DNA of 38,185 bases. It comes from JADKIH01 sp031367345 (lineage in GTDB: Bacteria > Bacteroidota > Bacteroidia > AKYH767-A > 2013-40CM-41-45). The translations under genes were made by a program, and so were the position numbers. The DNA lies in assembly GCA_031367345.1 (NCBI GenBank), contig JANLPR010000064.1:1-38185 (forward strand), in the 5' to 3' direction. The notes beneath the pieces were generated by a model, which saw only the letters and a program-made list of their open reading frames with translations, made no database searches and was not told the origin of the DNA. Shown here in pieces: positions 1-8,477 of this stretch. The stretch's first letter is position 1, and every line of letters begins with the position of its first letter.

Positions 1-35
1 AGCATTTACTGACTCATAAACAATTACCCTACACC

Positions 36-2087
36 ATGAAAAAATATTTTGCGGCGCTTTTGCTTTTAGCATCTCTAGCTAATGTTTCATCAGCACAACG
101 TGAGCATTCATGTTATTCATCTGAAATGAATAATCTGTCTCTTCAAAATAACCCTCAACTACAAATAGACCGTCAGGTTTTAGAAGATTGGACTGCTCGC
201 TATGGACAGTTGGAAAGAAGAAACAATGCAGTAGTTTATGTTATTCCAATCGTGTTTCACATCCTTCATCAATACGGAGCAGAAAATATTTCTGATGCTC
301 AGATTTACGACGAAGTTGCAATTTTGAATCGCGACTATCGTAAGCTAAATGCTGATACATCAGTTATCATTCCTGATTTTGTACCACTAGCTGCCGACAT
401 TGAAGTAGAATTTCGTTTAGCAAGTATCGATCCTCAAGGTCGTTGTACAAATGGAATTGATCGCATTGTTACACCACTAACAAATGGTGCTAATGATCAA
501 TCTAAACTTAACCCATGGCCATACTCTAAGTATTTAAATATTTGGTCTGCTAAAACTTTAGCTAACGCTGCTGCTGCTGCTTATGCATATTACCCGGGTG
601 CTGCACCCGACACTGCTTACGATGGTGTAATTAGTCGTTATGATTATATCGGCAGTATCGGAACTAGCAGTGTAAATAACAGCCGCACTATTACTCATGA
701 AATTGGTCATTGCTTTAATCTTGCACACCCTTGGGGTAGTACTAACCAACCGGGAGTTGCTTGTGGCGATGACAATGTTTCTGATACTCCTGTTACTCAA
801 GGTTGGACTTCTTGTGTTTTAAACGGTTCAGTTTGTAATCCGCCAATCATCGAGAATGTTCAAAACTATATGGATTATTCCTATTGCGACGTGATGTTTA
901 CACAAGGACAAAAAACTAGAATGCGTGCTGCTCTTTCATCGAATAATGGACGAAGAAGCAATCTTTGGTCGGCATCCAACTTACTTGCTACAGGTGTTAC
1001 GCAAGGACCACAAGTTTGTACACCTAAAGCTGACTTCGCAAACGATCATGATCTTGTTTGTGTGAATGGTAATGTGCTTTTCTATGACCTTAGCTGGAAG
1101 GGAAGAGTTGCTAACTGGAACTGGTCGTTCCCCGGTGGTACTCCATCTACTTCAACCGATTCTGCAGTGATTGTTACCTATGCTGCTGCAGGAGTTTATT
1201 CGGCAAAACTAGTTGTAAGCAATGCTACCGGAACAGATTCAATTACTCATACACAAACTATTCATGTAAGTAATAGCTCTGTACTTTCAGTTCCATACTT
1301 CGAAAGCTTTGAAGACACTGCTTCATTCCCGGGGGCTGAAGGTGTATTAATCAATTCTGATAACGGAATTACTTGGGCTCGCGTTACTAATACTGCTAGT
1401 GCTGGTGTAGCTTGCTTAAAAATGAATAACTATGCATATACCGCAGGGCCGGTTGATGAGTGGGTTATGCCAACGTTCGATTTCTCGAATGTAACTACTC
1501 CAATCACAATGACATTTAAAGTTGCCAACGCACAACGCAGCACTACTTCTGCTGATATACTATCTATGTCGGCAAGTTTAAATTGTGGAGCTACATGGCA
1601 ACCGAAATACACTAAAACCGGTACCACTCTTGCTACTGCCGGAGTTGTTGCAACACCTTACACACCGTCAACAGCTATTAATCAGTGGAGACAAGAATCA
1701 GTAGTATTGAATTCATACAAACTTCTTCCGAATGTTCGATTCAAATTCTCGAATACAAGTGATAGAGGTAATAACACTTACCTCGACGAAATTAACATAA
1801 CAGGAAATCTTGTCAATGTAGATGAAATGGATGAGATTCAATTGGGATTTGCAATTTATCCAAACCCAACTACAGAGGCAGCAACAGTTCAATTCCAATT
1901 ATCGAAAAATCAAAAAGTAAGTATTGAAGTTAAAAACATCTTAGGCCAAACGATTCAGAATGTTCTTAATGAAGACCTGAACTCCGGTTTACACGAGGTA
2001 AAACTTCCTGTTCTTCCGAGAGGCATTTATATGATCGATCTTTACTCAGGCAACAAACATCATGTCAGACGACTTATAGTTTCTTAA
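36..2087 (+). CDS. Secreted M43-type zinc metalloprotease with PKD-like domain and T9SS sorting domain
   Basis: Predicted extracellular zinc endopeptidase, 683 aa. A signal peptide (residues 1-20, ending SSA) is followed by a prodomain-like stretch and a catalytic domain with the extended zinc motif HEIGHCFNLAH (H221, E222, H225, H231). The Met-turn of this family (M43, pappalysin/cytophagalysin group) is seen as NYMDYS near residue 279. A PKD-like module follows at about 330-415, then a beta-sandwich region at about 420-590. The C-terminal 80 residues are a type A T9SS sorting domain (FAIYPNP, then GIYMIDL, then RRLIVS), so the protein should cross the outer membrane through T9SS and be anchored or released. 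All catalytic motifs are intact, so I expect an active protease; the substrate cannot be inferred. The gene stands alone and is followed by a strong terminator. Only 35 bases precede it in the window, so its promoter is not visible. Confidence 0.93.
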   Translation: MKKYFAALLLLASLANVSSAQREHSCYSSEMNNLSLQNNPQLQIDRQVLEDWTARYGQLERRNNAVVYVIPIVFHILHQYGAENISDAQIYDEVAILNRDYRKLNADTSVIIPDFVPLAADIEVEFRLASIDPQGRCTNGIDRIVTPLTNGANDQSKLNPWPYSKYLNIWSAKTLANAAAAAYAYYPGAAPDTAYDGVISRYDYIGSIGTSSVNNSRTITHEIGHCFNLAHPWGSTNQPGVACGDDNVSDTPVTQGWTSCVLNGSVCNPPIIENVQNYMDYSYCDVMFTQGQKTRMRAALSSNNGRRSNLWSASNLLATGVTQGPQVCTPKADFANDHDLVCVNGNVLFYDLSWKGRVANWNWSFPGGTPSTSTDSAVIVTYAAAGVYSAKLVVSNATGTDSITHTQTIHVSNSSVLSVPYFESFEDTASFPGAEGVLINSDNGITWARVTNTASAGVACLKMNNYAYTAGPVDEWVMPTFDFSNVTTPITMTFKVANAQRSTTSADILSMSASLNCGATWQPKYTKTGTTLATAGVVATPYTPSTAINQWRQESVVLNSYKLLPNVRFKFSNTSDRGNNTYLDEINITGNLVNVDEMDEIQLGFAIYPNPTTEAATVQFQLSKNQKVSIEVKNILGQTIQNVLNEDLNSGLHEVKLPVLPRGIYMIDLYSGNKHHVRRLIVS

Positions 2088-2089
2088 AC

Positions 2090-2121
2090 AAAAAAACCAC
2101 CTCAAAAGGGTGGTTTTTTTT
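2090..2121 (+). terminator. Rho-independent terminator of the M43 protease gene
   Basis: A short GC stem, CCACC pairing with GGTGG around a 7-base loop, is flanked by an A-run before and a run of nine T after. It starts 3 bases past the protease stop codon. Confidence 0.85.
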
Positions 2122-2259
2122 TGCTTTATATATAAATGATTATGGTTATAAAATAAGCAGAAGATGCATTTCTTTCATTCGGAATTCTCATATTTTTTTT
2201 GAAGATTTGTAACATCGTTCTACTTCAACAAGTACTACCTATAAGTTCGATTTTAACGT

Positions 2260-2949
2260 ATGCAAAAAACACTCAATTACCTCCTTTCCTTTCTTTTTAT
2301 TTCCCTTACACAATTAACGGCAGCCCAAGACGCACCGGAATACAAAAAAAATGCTGTTGCTTTCAATATGACGAGTTATGCAGTGAATGAGATTAACCTG
2401 AGCTTTGAACATCGTTATTCGATTAGAAGAGGTATTGAGTTTAATGCTGCATACATTTATATAAACGACCCCCTTCAGAAATTTGCAATTGATTGGGTAA
2501 ACACACAATATTTTTACGAACGTGGTTTCGCTGCTCGATTCAGATATAAAATTTTTAAAAAACAAGACGAGGAATCTAAATGGCGCGACTATATCTCGCC
2601 AGGCATTTCTTACAAATATTTGTATTACAACAATCAATCATTCGATAACACACTTTATGATGATAAGCGTTCTAAAAGTTTTATTGAGCGAGTTAACCAA
2701 CATCGTTTCAGAAATAAATTTGCGTTGGAATTTACGTGGGGGAAAGTTTATGAAATGAATGAGACTTTTGCTTTTGAATTTTATTACGGTGCTGGGCTCT
2801 CAGGAGCATTGTCTGATCGTTATGTAAATAATATTACCTACATCGAAGCCGGCCGAAATGATTCTATTCAAACTGTAGAAGGACACGATAAAAAATTTTA
2901 CATCAGACCTACTGTGTTGCTTGGAGCTAAATTAAAAATATCATTTTAG
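2260..2949 (+). CDS. Small outer-membrane beta-barrel-like protein, function unknown
   Basis: 229 aa. It has a signal peptide (about residues 1-22, cut after TAAQ), then alternating aromatic/polar strands (for example around GIEFNAAYIYI and KFALEFTWG) and a C-terminal aromatic, ILKISF-like ending typical of outer-membrane barrels. The length would suit an 8- to 10-stranded barrel. The overall look recalls DUF3575-type outer-membrane proteins, but I see no diagnostic motif and do not assign it. The start is the ATG directly before the basic residues of the signal peptide; an overlapping frame starting at 2199 has no protein-like features. The TAG stop codon abuts the degenerate repeat array that begins at 2950. 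Confidence 0.75.
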   Translation: MQKTLNYLLSFLFISLTQLTAAQDAPEYKKNAVAFNMTSYAVNEINLSFEHRYSIRRGIEFNAAYIYINDPLQKFAIDWVNTQYFYERGFAARFRYKIFKKQDEESKWRDYISPGISYKYLYYNNQSFDNTLYDDKRSKSFIERVNQHRFRNKFALEFTWGKVYEMNETFAFEFYYGAGLSGALSDRYVNNITYIEAGRNDSIQTVEGHDKKFYIRPTVLLGAKLKISF

Positions 2950-3166
2950 ATCGAGAGTCGAAATCGACAATCGTGAATCGAGAGTCGACAATCGAGAGTC
3001 GTAATTTGAGATTTGTGATTTGAGAGTCGTAATTTGAGATTTGTGATTCGTAATTTGAGAGTCGAGAATTGTAATTCGAGATTTGTGAATTGAGAGTTGA
3101 GAGTTGATTGTCGTAATTAGAGATTTGTGAATTGAGATTCGAACGTCGTGAGTTGAAATTTGTTGA
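2950..3166. repeat. Degenerate low-complexity tandem array (GAGAGTCG / GAGATTTGTGA units)
   Basis: About 215 bases are built from shuffled variants of short words such as GAGAGTCG, TAATTTGAG and ATTTGTGA. One 28-base unit is duplicated in tandem with a single difference (2994-3021 and 3022-3049). Read on the minus strand the array stays open and gives a serine/threonine/leucine-rich pseudo-peptide. That is a known artefact of such arrays in Bacteroidota and not a protein. A short relative occurs at 10944-10968, after another gene's stop codon. Confidence 0.85.
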
Positions 3167-3328
3167 ATTGACTCTGGAAAATTGGCGTGAGTTAGCAATG
3201 TTATTTGAAGCATTTAATCTCCCGCTGAGTCCGCAGAAAACCGCTGAAGTAATTAAAGAAACAATACTCCCAGAAAAAAATCAAGAGAATTAATCTGCTT
3301 TAAAAAAAGTTCAGCGAATCAATTTTCT
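3167..3328. other. Intergenic stretch with a degraded CGCAGA-type interspersed word cluster
   Basis: Between the array and the end of polA there is no gene. Bases 3220-3250 hold spaced CCGC-AGA/TGA words (CCCGCTGAGTCCGCAG), resembling the better-preserved cluster at 11350-11378. I see no convincing terminator for polA here. Confidence 0.45.
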
Positions 3329-6142
3329 TTAATGAGCTTCCAACCAATTTTTTCCTATCCCCATTCCTATCTCAACCGGAACTTTTAATTTCAATGCGGT
3401 CTTCATTCTTTGTTCTACCAATTTTTTCAATTCATCGACCTCCGAAATGTGAGCATCGAAAACCAATTCGTCATGTACTTGCAACAACATCTTTGATTTC
3501 ATTTTCATTTTTCTAATGTCATCGTGAATGTTAATCATGGCAATCTTGATCATATCTGCTGCACTCCCTTGTATTGGTGCATTGATCGCATTTCGTTCTG
3601 CAAATCCTCTAACTGTAGCATTCGCCGAATTAATATCGCGCAAATATCTTCTCCTACCTAAAATGGTTTCTACATATCCTTTACTTCTCGCCAATTCAAT
3701 ACTCTGATCCATGTATTCTTTTACATGCGAGTATTGAGAAAAATAATTGTCAATAATTCCTTTCGCCTCTGTTCTCGAAATATTTAATCGATCGGCCAAG
3801 CCAAACGCAGATATACCATAAATAATTCCGAAGTTCACCATCTTCGCATTGCGCCGCATATCTGATGTCACCTCCTTCAATGGAACTCCATATACTTTTG
3901 AAGCGGTAGCCGCGTGAATATCTTCTCCACTATTAAAAGCCTCTAACATTCCGGGGTCACCACTGAGCTCTGCTATTATTCGCAATTCTATTTGTGAATA
4001 ATCGGCCGATAACAACAAAAAGTTTTCATCGCGTGCAATAAATGCTTTTCTAATTTCTCTTCCTCGCTCTGTTCGTATCGGAATGTTCTGCAAATTTGGA
4101 TTGTCAGAACTCAACCTTCCCGTTACTGCCACTACCTGATTATAACTAGTATGAATTCTTCCTGTTCCTTTATCAATCATCTCCGGCAAAACATCTACAT
4201 ACGTATTTTTTAATTTTACCAGCTCGCGGTAGTCAAGTATGCGACGTACAATAGGATGCTTGTTTTCAATTTTACTCAGCACATCTTCTGCTGTACTATA
4301 CTGACCTGTTTTTGTTTTAACCGGCTTCTCGACGATCTTTAATATTTCAAATAACACTTCACCTACTTGCTTTGGAGAACTAACATTAAAACTTGTTCCT
4401 GCCAAACCCTGAATTTCTTTTTCTGTAGATGCTATATCTATTGCTAATCCTTTTGATAGCTCTTTCAAAGAGTCAACATCTAAACGAATGCCTTCTGATT
4501 CCATTTCCATTAACACACCCACCAATGGCATTTCCACTTCCAAAAATAATTTATCTAGTCCTGCCTTTTTTAGCTTAGGCTCAAAATCGTTTTTTAATTG
4601 GAGCGTTACATCAGCATCCTCCGCAGCATATTCAACTACTTCGGCAGGTGGAATATCGCGCATGTTCAACTGATCTTTTCCTCTTTTTCCAATCAACATT
4701 TCTATTGACACAGGCGTATAATGCAAATATGTTTCTGCCATCACATCCATGTTGTGACGCATCTCCGGATGTAAAAGGAAATGAGCAATCATCGTATCAA
4801 ACAATTTCCCCTTCAATACAACTCCATATTTATTCATCACAGCCATATCGTATTTCAGATTCTGTGCTATTTTTTCGATCGATTCATTTTCCAAAATGCC
4901 TTTAAACTCATCGACAATCTTTTGAGCTGCACTTCTCTCTGCCGGAATTGGAACATACCAGCCGCTATGTTTTGAAATGCTAAACGACATCCCTACCAAC
5001 TCCACCACACTTAAATCGAGCGAAGTGGTCTCTGTATCAAAACAAATTGATTTCTCTTTTTTTAATAATTCGACAAGTTCCGAACGCGATTCTTTTGTAT
5101 CGGCCGATTTGTAATCGTGTGGTGTGTCATTTATTGTTTTGAAATTTTTATCGCCACCAAAATCAGGAATATCCGACTCTTCAATTGCAACTGCCGGTTC
5201 TGCTTGGCCAAATAATGATGTCTGCACGTTTTGCGCAACAATAACTTTCGGCTTTCCCGGTACTACTGCCAACAAATTTAATTGCTCTGCTAAGCGGCGA
5301 AATTCCAACTCTGTAAACAACTCTTTTAATTTCTCTTTATCGGGATCAACAAGAATAAGTTCTTCTAATTGCTTATCAATTGGTACATCAAGAATTATAG
5401 TTGCCAATCGTTTTGACTGAATAGCCATTTCTTTATTGGCTTCAACTTTCTCTTTTAATTTCCCTTTTAGTTGATCGGTATTTACAATTAAATTTTCTAC
5501 GCTTCCAAACTGTTTCACTAATTGGATCGCCGTTTTTTCTCCCACACCTGGTATGCCGGGAATATTATCTACAGCATCGCCCATCAATCCTAAAATATCT
5601 TTTACTTGCTCTACTCGTTCTATCTCCCAACGCTTACAAATTTCTGCAACACCTAGCACTTCTGCAGCGCCGCCTGCTCTTGCAGGTTTGTAAATAAATG
5701 TATGCTCATCGACTAGCTGCCCAAAATCTTTATCGGGCGTCATCATATAGGTGTCAAAGCCTTCTTGCTCTGCTTTTATTGCTAACGTCCCTATAATATC
5801 ATCTGCTTCAAAACCTTCTTTTGTAAGCAATGGTATATTAAAACATTCGCACAATCGATAAATGTATGGAATACTCTTAGCAAGATCTTCCGGCATTTCT
5901 TGACGATGCGCTTTATACTCAGGAAACTCCTCGTGACGCGATGTTGGACCTGACGTATCAAACACTACAGCAATATGCGTCGGGTTTTCTTTCCTCAAAA
6001 CTTCCAGCAACGTATTTGTAAATCCGAAAATCGCCGAAGTGTTCTGACCTTTTGAATTGATGCGATGATTATTACTGAATCCGAAGTAAGCTCTGTAAAT
6101 TAAAGCCATACCATCAAGTAGAAAAAGTTTCTTTTTTGCCAT
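3329..6142 (-). CDS. polA: DNA polymerase I
   Basis: Replicative gap-filling and repair polymerase, 937 aa, with all three domains. The 5'-3' nuclease occupies about residues 1-290 (LFLLDGMALIYRAY, then a GIPGVGEKTA helix-hairpin-helix). The 3'-5' exonuclease is at about 350-525, with its catalytic motifs kept: DTE at 369-371, NLKYD ending at 432, and YAAEDAD ending at 511. The polymerase domain covers about 540-937, with motif A SADYSQIELR (D714), motif B RRNAKMVNFGIIYG and motif C QVHDELVF (D891). Proofreading should therefore be active, unlike some PolA proteins that have lost it. The start is taken at 6142 (MAKKKLFLLDG). An in-frame ATG at 6199 would add 19 residues not expected for the family, and a candidate promoter box (6161-6168) lies inside that extension. 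The ykgJ-like gene lies 92 bases upstream on the same strand, so co-transcription is possible too. Confidence 0.97.
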   Translation of the reverse strand: MAKKKLFLLDGMALIYRAYFGFSNNHRINSKGQNTSAIFGFTNTLLEVLRKENPTHIAVVFDTSGPTSRHEEFPEYKAHRQEMPEDLAKSIPYIYRLCECFNIPLLTKEGFEADDIIGTLAIKAEQEGFDTYMMTPDKDFGQLVDEHTFIYKPARAGGAAEVLGVAEICKRWEIERVEQVKDILGLMGDAVDNIPGIPGVGEKTAIQLVKQFGSVENLIVNTDQLKGKLKEKVEANKEMAIQSKRLATIILDVPIDKQLEELILVDPDKEKLKELFTELEFRRLAEQLNLLAVVPGKPKVIVAQNVQTSLFGQAEPAVAIEESDIPDFGGDKNFKTINDTPHDYKSADTKESRSELVELLKKEKSICFDTETTSLDLSVVELVGMSFSISKHSGWYVPIPAERSAAQKIVDEFKGILENESIEKIAQNLKYDMAVMNKYGVVLKGKLFDTMIAHFLLHPEMRHNMDVMAETYLHYTPVSIEMLIGKRGKDQLNMRDIPPAEVVEYAAEDADVTLQLKNDFEPKLKKAGLDKLFLEVEMPLVGVLMEMESEGIRLDVDSLKELSKGLAIDIASTEKEIQGLAGTSFNVSSPKQVGEVLFEILKIVEKPVKTKTGQYSTAEDVLSKIENKHPIVRRILDYRELVKLKNTYVDVLPEMIDKGTGRIHTSYNQVVAVTGRLSSDNPNLQNIPIRTERGREIRKAFIARDENFLLLSADYSQIELRIIAELSGDPGMLEAFNSGEDIHAATASKVYGVPLKEVTSDMRRNAKMVNFGIIYGISAFGLADRLNISRTEAKGIIDNYFSQYSHVKEYMDQSIELARSKGYVETILGRRRYLRDINSANATVRGFAERNAINAPIQGSAADMIKIAMINIHDDIRKMKMKSKMLLQVHDELVFDAHISEVDELKKLVEQRMKTALKLKVPVEIGMGIGKNWLEAH

Positions 6143-6160
6143 TCTATTATTCTTAAAAGT

Positions 6161-6168
6161 CAAAGTTA
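6161..6168 (-). promoter_or_regulatory. Candidate -7 box of a polA promoter
   Basis: On the minus strand the bases read TAACTTTG, an exact match to the Bacteroidota TAnnTTTG box, 18 bases upstream of the chosen polA start. No TTTG element is seen at the usual upstream distance, so the call is tentative. Confidence 0.4.
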
Positions 6169-6234
6169 AAAAATTGTGTGTTGTTGCCACTTCCTCCAAT
6201 CATCATTTATTGATGAAAGCTTTTAATCGAGTAA

Positions 6235-6744
6235 CTACTTTTTCACTTCGTCTCTTTTTAACGCCGCTTTCAATTTATCTACTACTACCACTACTGCCGG
6301 ACAAATAGTTAAATTTCTATTGGTGATATATAAGATCGAGTGAATTTTTTCCTGATCGGTATGTGGATACGTTTTACACGAATGTGGACGCTCGGAATAT
6401 ATTGAGCAGCACTTATCTTCTTGCAAAAATGGACAAGGAACTGAATTGAAAACATAATCGTTGTCCTCATCAATCACCACATATTTTTCAGTAAACGCTC
6501 CGGGTTTTAATTTAAAATGTTTTGATAATCTGTCAATATCTCGCTCTTTTAATAACGGACTTGTAGTTGTACAACAATTGGCACACTGAAGGCAATCAAT
6601 CTTCTCAAATGCTTCTTGATGAAATTGATTTGTCATCTTATCCAATTCTTTCGCCGGAACTTTCTTCAGCTTTTCGAGAAACAATCTATTCTCCTTTTTT
6701 AGAAAACTCGCCTTTTCAATTAATTTTTTATACTCTTCAATCAT
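6235..6744 (-). CDS. YkgJ-family cysteine-cluster protein
   Basis: 169 aa. It carries the family's cysteine pattern: C51, C54, C57 and C58 (CLQCANCC), then C104 with a following proline, C112/C113, and C123 inside the signature RPHSCKTYP. This cluster is thought to bind zinc or an iron-sulphur centre; the biochemical role is not established. The first 45 residues form a charged helix, likely coiled coil. The product has no signal peptide, so it should be cytoplasmic. It lies directly upstream of polA on the same strand with a 92-base gap. A TATCTTTG box ends 4 bases before the start codon, suggesting a transcript with almost no leader. Confidence 0.88.
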   Translation of the reverse strand: MIEEYKKLIEKASFLKKENRLFLEKLKKVPAKELDKMTNQFHQEAFEKIDCLQCANCCTTTSPLLKERDIDRLSKHFKLKPGAFTEKYVVIDEDNDYVFNSVPCPFLQEDKCCSIYSERPHSCKTYPHTDQEKIHSILYITNRNLTICPAVVVVVDKLKAALKRDEVKK

Positions 6745-6748
6745 GCTT

Positions 6749-6756
6749 CAAAGATA
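6749..6756 (-). promoter_or_regulatory. Candidate -7 box directly in front of the YkgJ-family gene
   Basis: The minus strand reads TATCTTTG, matching TAnnTTTG, with only AAGC between the box and the ATG. Transcription would start within about 2 bases of the start codon (leaderless). No TTTG is present at the usual upstream distance. Confidence 0.45.
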
Positions 6757-6813
6757 CCGATTTAGCTCGCTAAATACCGCTCATTGTGAAATAAATCTAG
6801 TAAATTTTTCCAT

Positions 6814-6843
6814 AAAAAAGGCGGAACAATTGCTCATTCCGCC
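6814..6843 (-). terminator. Terminator of the LamG T9SS gene
   Basis: GGCGGAA pairs perfectly with TTCCGCC around a 10-base loop. Read on the minus strand it is followed by a T-run, and it lies just past the stop of the gene at 6865. Confidence 0.85.
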
Positions 6844-6864
6844 ATTTAAAGTTTTAGTTTTTAA

Positions 6865-8229
6865 TTATTGCTTAATTGCTTTCATTGTTACAACCGACTT
6901 ATCAGTATAACAAGAAATAAAATAAACACCACTCATCCATTCTGATGAATTAATTTCTACTGTTTTATTTTCAAGATTCATCAAAGTGTAAATTACACGA
7001 CCTTGAATATCCACTACTCTAATACCATTAATCAGTTTTGTTGAATTAATAATTGTTAACTTTTCAGTAAACGGATTTTTAGAAAGTTGAATTGGAAAAT
7101 TGTTTTGCTGTGTTATACCATTAAAAATTACTGTATGACATTCCGAAGTATCGGTACAACCATTCACCGAAATAACTGCAGCGAATGTTCCATTCACTTG
7201 CGAGTAAAACGATTGTCCAGTTTCTCCGGGAACAACGGTATGATTCAAACACTCGACCCATTCATACGTTCCTCCGCTTTGATTTGCAGTTAACACTCCA
7301 CCAGATTCAGTTACTGTTGTATCTATTCCTGTTAGCTCTAAATTCACAACACTATCGCAAACAGAAGTAATAGGAAAACGTAAAAGATAAGTTCCGGGAG
7401 CAGTGAAGTTTTGTCCGGCGTAAGTATAAGTTGTACCGGGACAAATTACATCTGCAACAGTTGAAAAATTATTGATACCTGCAACAAAATTAGATGTCGC
7501 CCCTGTTAGCGAAAATAAATTCATCGTTCCATCGATATGACCCGACACATCTGTTAAAGTTGTAATGGCTGTATTATTACTGTCAGCTATTCCTTGATTG
7601 CAATCGAAGTAAAGTTTTAGTGCTATGTCGGATGGATTTACAGATTCACGGTAAATACAATCAACTTCGTTAGGATTTAGTACGCGACTCCATAATGCTA
7701 CTTCATCTATTTTTCCTGTCAATAAAAACGATGCACCATTGTAATACATATTCCCGATATAAAAATCTTCGCCGGAATTCGTGATTGTTCCATTTGCCGG
7801 AATGCTATTTACAATTGTTCCGTTTCGATACAATGTTAATTCACTTCCCGAAAAAGTAAATGTATAATGTACCCAAACATTCACCGGCATTGCAGTATCG
7901 ACTATGTCGAAATTAATTCCGGCAGAATTCCTAAAGCGTGCTTCGAGTCTGTTTACACCAAACTCCACCAAATAAAAATCAGCGTCGGTGTTGTTACGTA
8001 TTCCTGCAAAGCCATCGTAATTAGGAAAAACAGGTGCAGTATTTGTAGGATACACCCAACATGACATTGATATTGCACTCGAATTAGCAATTAGTGCAGA
8101 GCCTCCGCCAACAATTACCTCGTCGTCTATTCCATCAAAGTCAAGTGCATTTTGATGCTGTGCCGAAACACGCTGAACACCGATCAGAGTGGAAAGAAAA
8201 AATAATGTAGTAAGTAGTTTTGTTTTCAT
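6865..8229 (-). CDS. Secreted LamG-domain (concanavalin A-like) protein with T9SS sorting domain
   Basis: 454 aa. A signal peptide ends at about residue 23 (RVSAQ). A LamG/concanavalin A-like lectin domain covers about 25-200; hallmarks are ALDFDGIDDEV, WVHYTFTFSG, LTLYRNG and GKIDEVALWSRVL. Next comes a short Ig-like stretch with cysteines, and a C-terminal T9SS type A sorting domain whose usual YPNP reads LSKNP here; it ends GVYFISCYTDKSVVTMKAIKQ-like, shortly after the GVYFIS turn. The role is probably carbohydrate or matrix binding at the cell surface, which is inference from the domain type. The gene has its own strong terminator and faces away from the next gene on the right. Confidence 0.88.
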   Translation of the reverse strand: MKTKLLTTLFFLSTLIGVQRVSAQHQNALDFDGIDDEVIVGGGSALIANSSAISMSCWVYPTNTAPVFPNYDGFAGIRNNTDADFYLVEFGVNRLEARFRNSAGINFDIVDTAMPVNVWVHYTFTFSGSELTLYRNGTIVNSIPANGTITNSGEDFYIGNMYYNGASFLLTGKIDEVALWSRVLNPNEVDCIYRESVNPSDIALKLYFDCNQGIADSNNTAITTLTDVSGHIDGTMNLFSLTGATSNFVAGINNFSTVADVICPGTTYTYAGQNFTAPGTYLLRFPITSVCDSVVNLELTGIDTTVTESGGVLTANQSGGTYEWVECLNHTVVPGETGQSFYSQVNGTFAAVISVNGCTDTSECHTVIFNGITQQNNFPIQLSKNPFTEKLTIINSTKLINGIRVVDIQGRVIYTLMNLENKTVEINSSEWMSGVYFISCYTDKSVVTMKAIKQ

Positions 8230-8477
8230 ATTAGTTTTTTTTGCGATTCTAAAAATAGTATAATTTCTAATAGGTTCAGCTATTTAATAAATCAAAATTA
8301 GACTTGCCATTATTTAGAACCATCCTCCGTTTATTGTGTTTTTTACAACAGTAACAAACGAGACATTACCCCTGCTTTTAGCTTAATTTTAATTCTTTTT
8401 CGAAGGCAACCTGATTATTTACCCTCCTTCGTTTTTATTGAAAAACATTTATTAAGTTTAAACTAAATTAACCGACT
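8230..8477. other. Divergent intergenic region with weak promoter and hairpin signals
   Basis: This 248-base gap must hold the promoters of both flanking genes. For the minus gene an exact TAATTTTG box is seen at 8293-8300 (minus strand) without a partner upstream element. For the plus gene the best box is TAAGTTTA at 8453-8460. A six-pair inverted repeat, CGAAGG at 8401-8406 and CCTTCG at 8425-8430, followed by five T, could form a terminator-like hairpin in the plus leader; its 18-base loop makes this weak. Confidence 0.35.

Noticed and set aside
2941..3213. 90-codon minus-strand frame rich in Ser, Thr, Leu and Asp
   Set aside because: It is the translation of the degenerate repeat array; such pseudo-peptides are artefacts of repeats open in several frames.
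6143..6199. Upstream ATG extending polA by 19 residues
   Set aside because: The family start fits MAKKKLFLLDG, and an exact TAnnTTTG box lies inside the extension.
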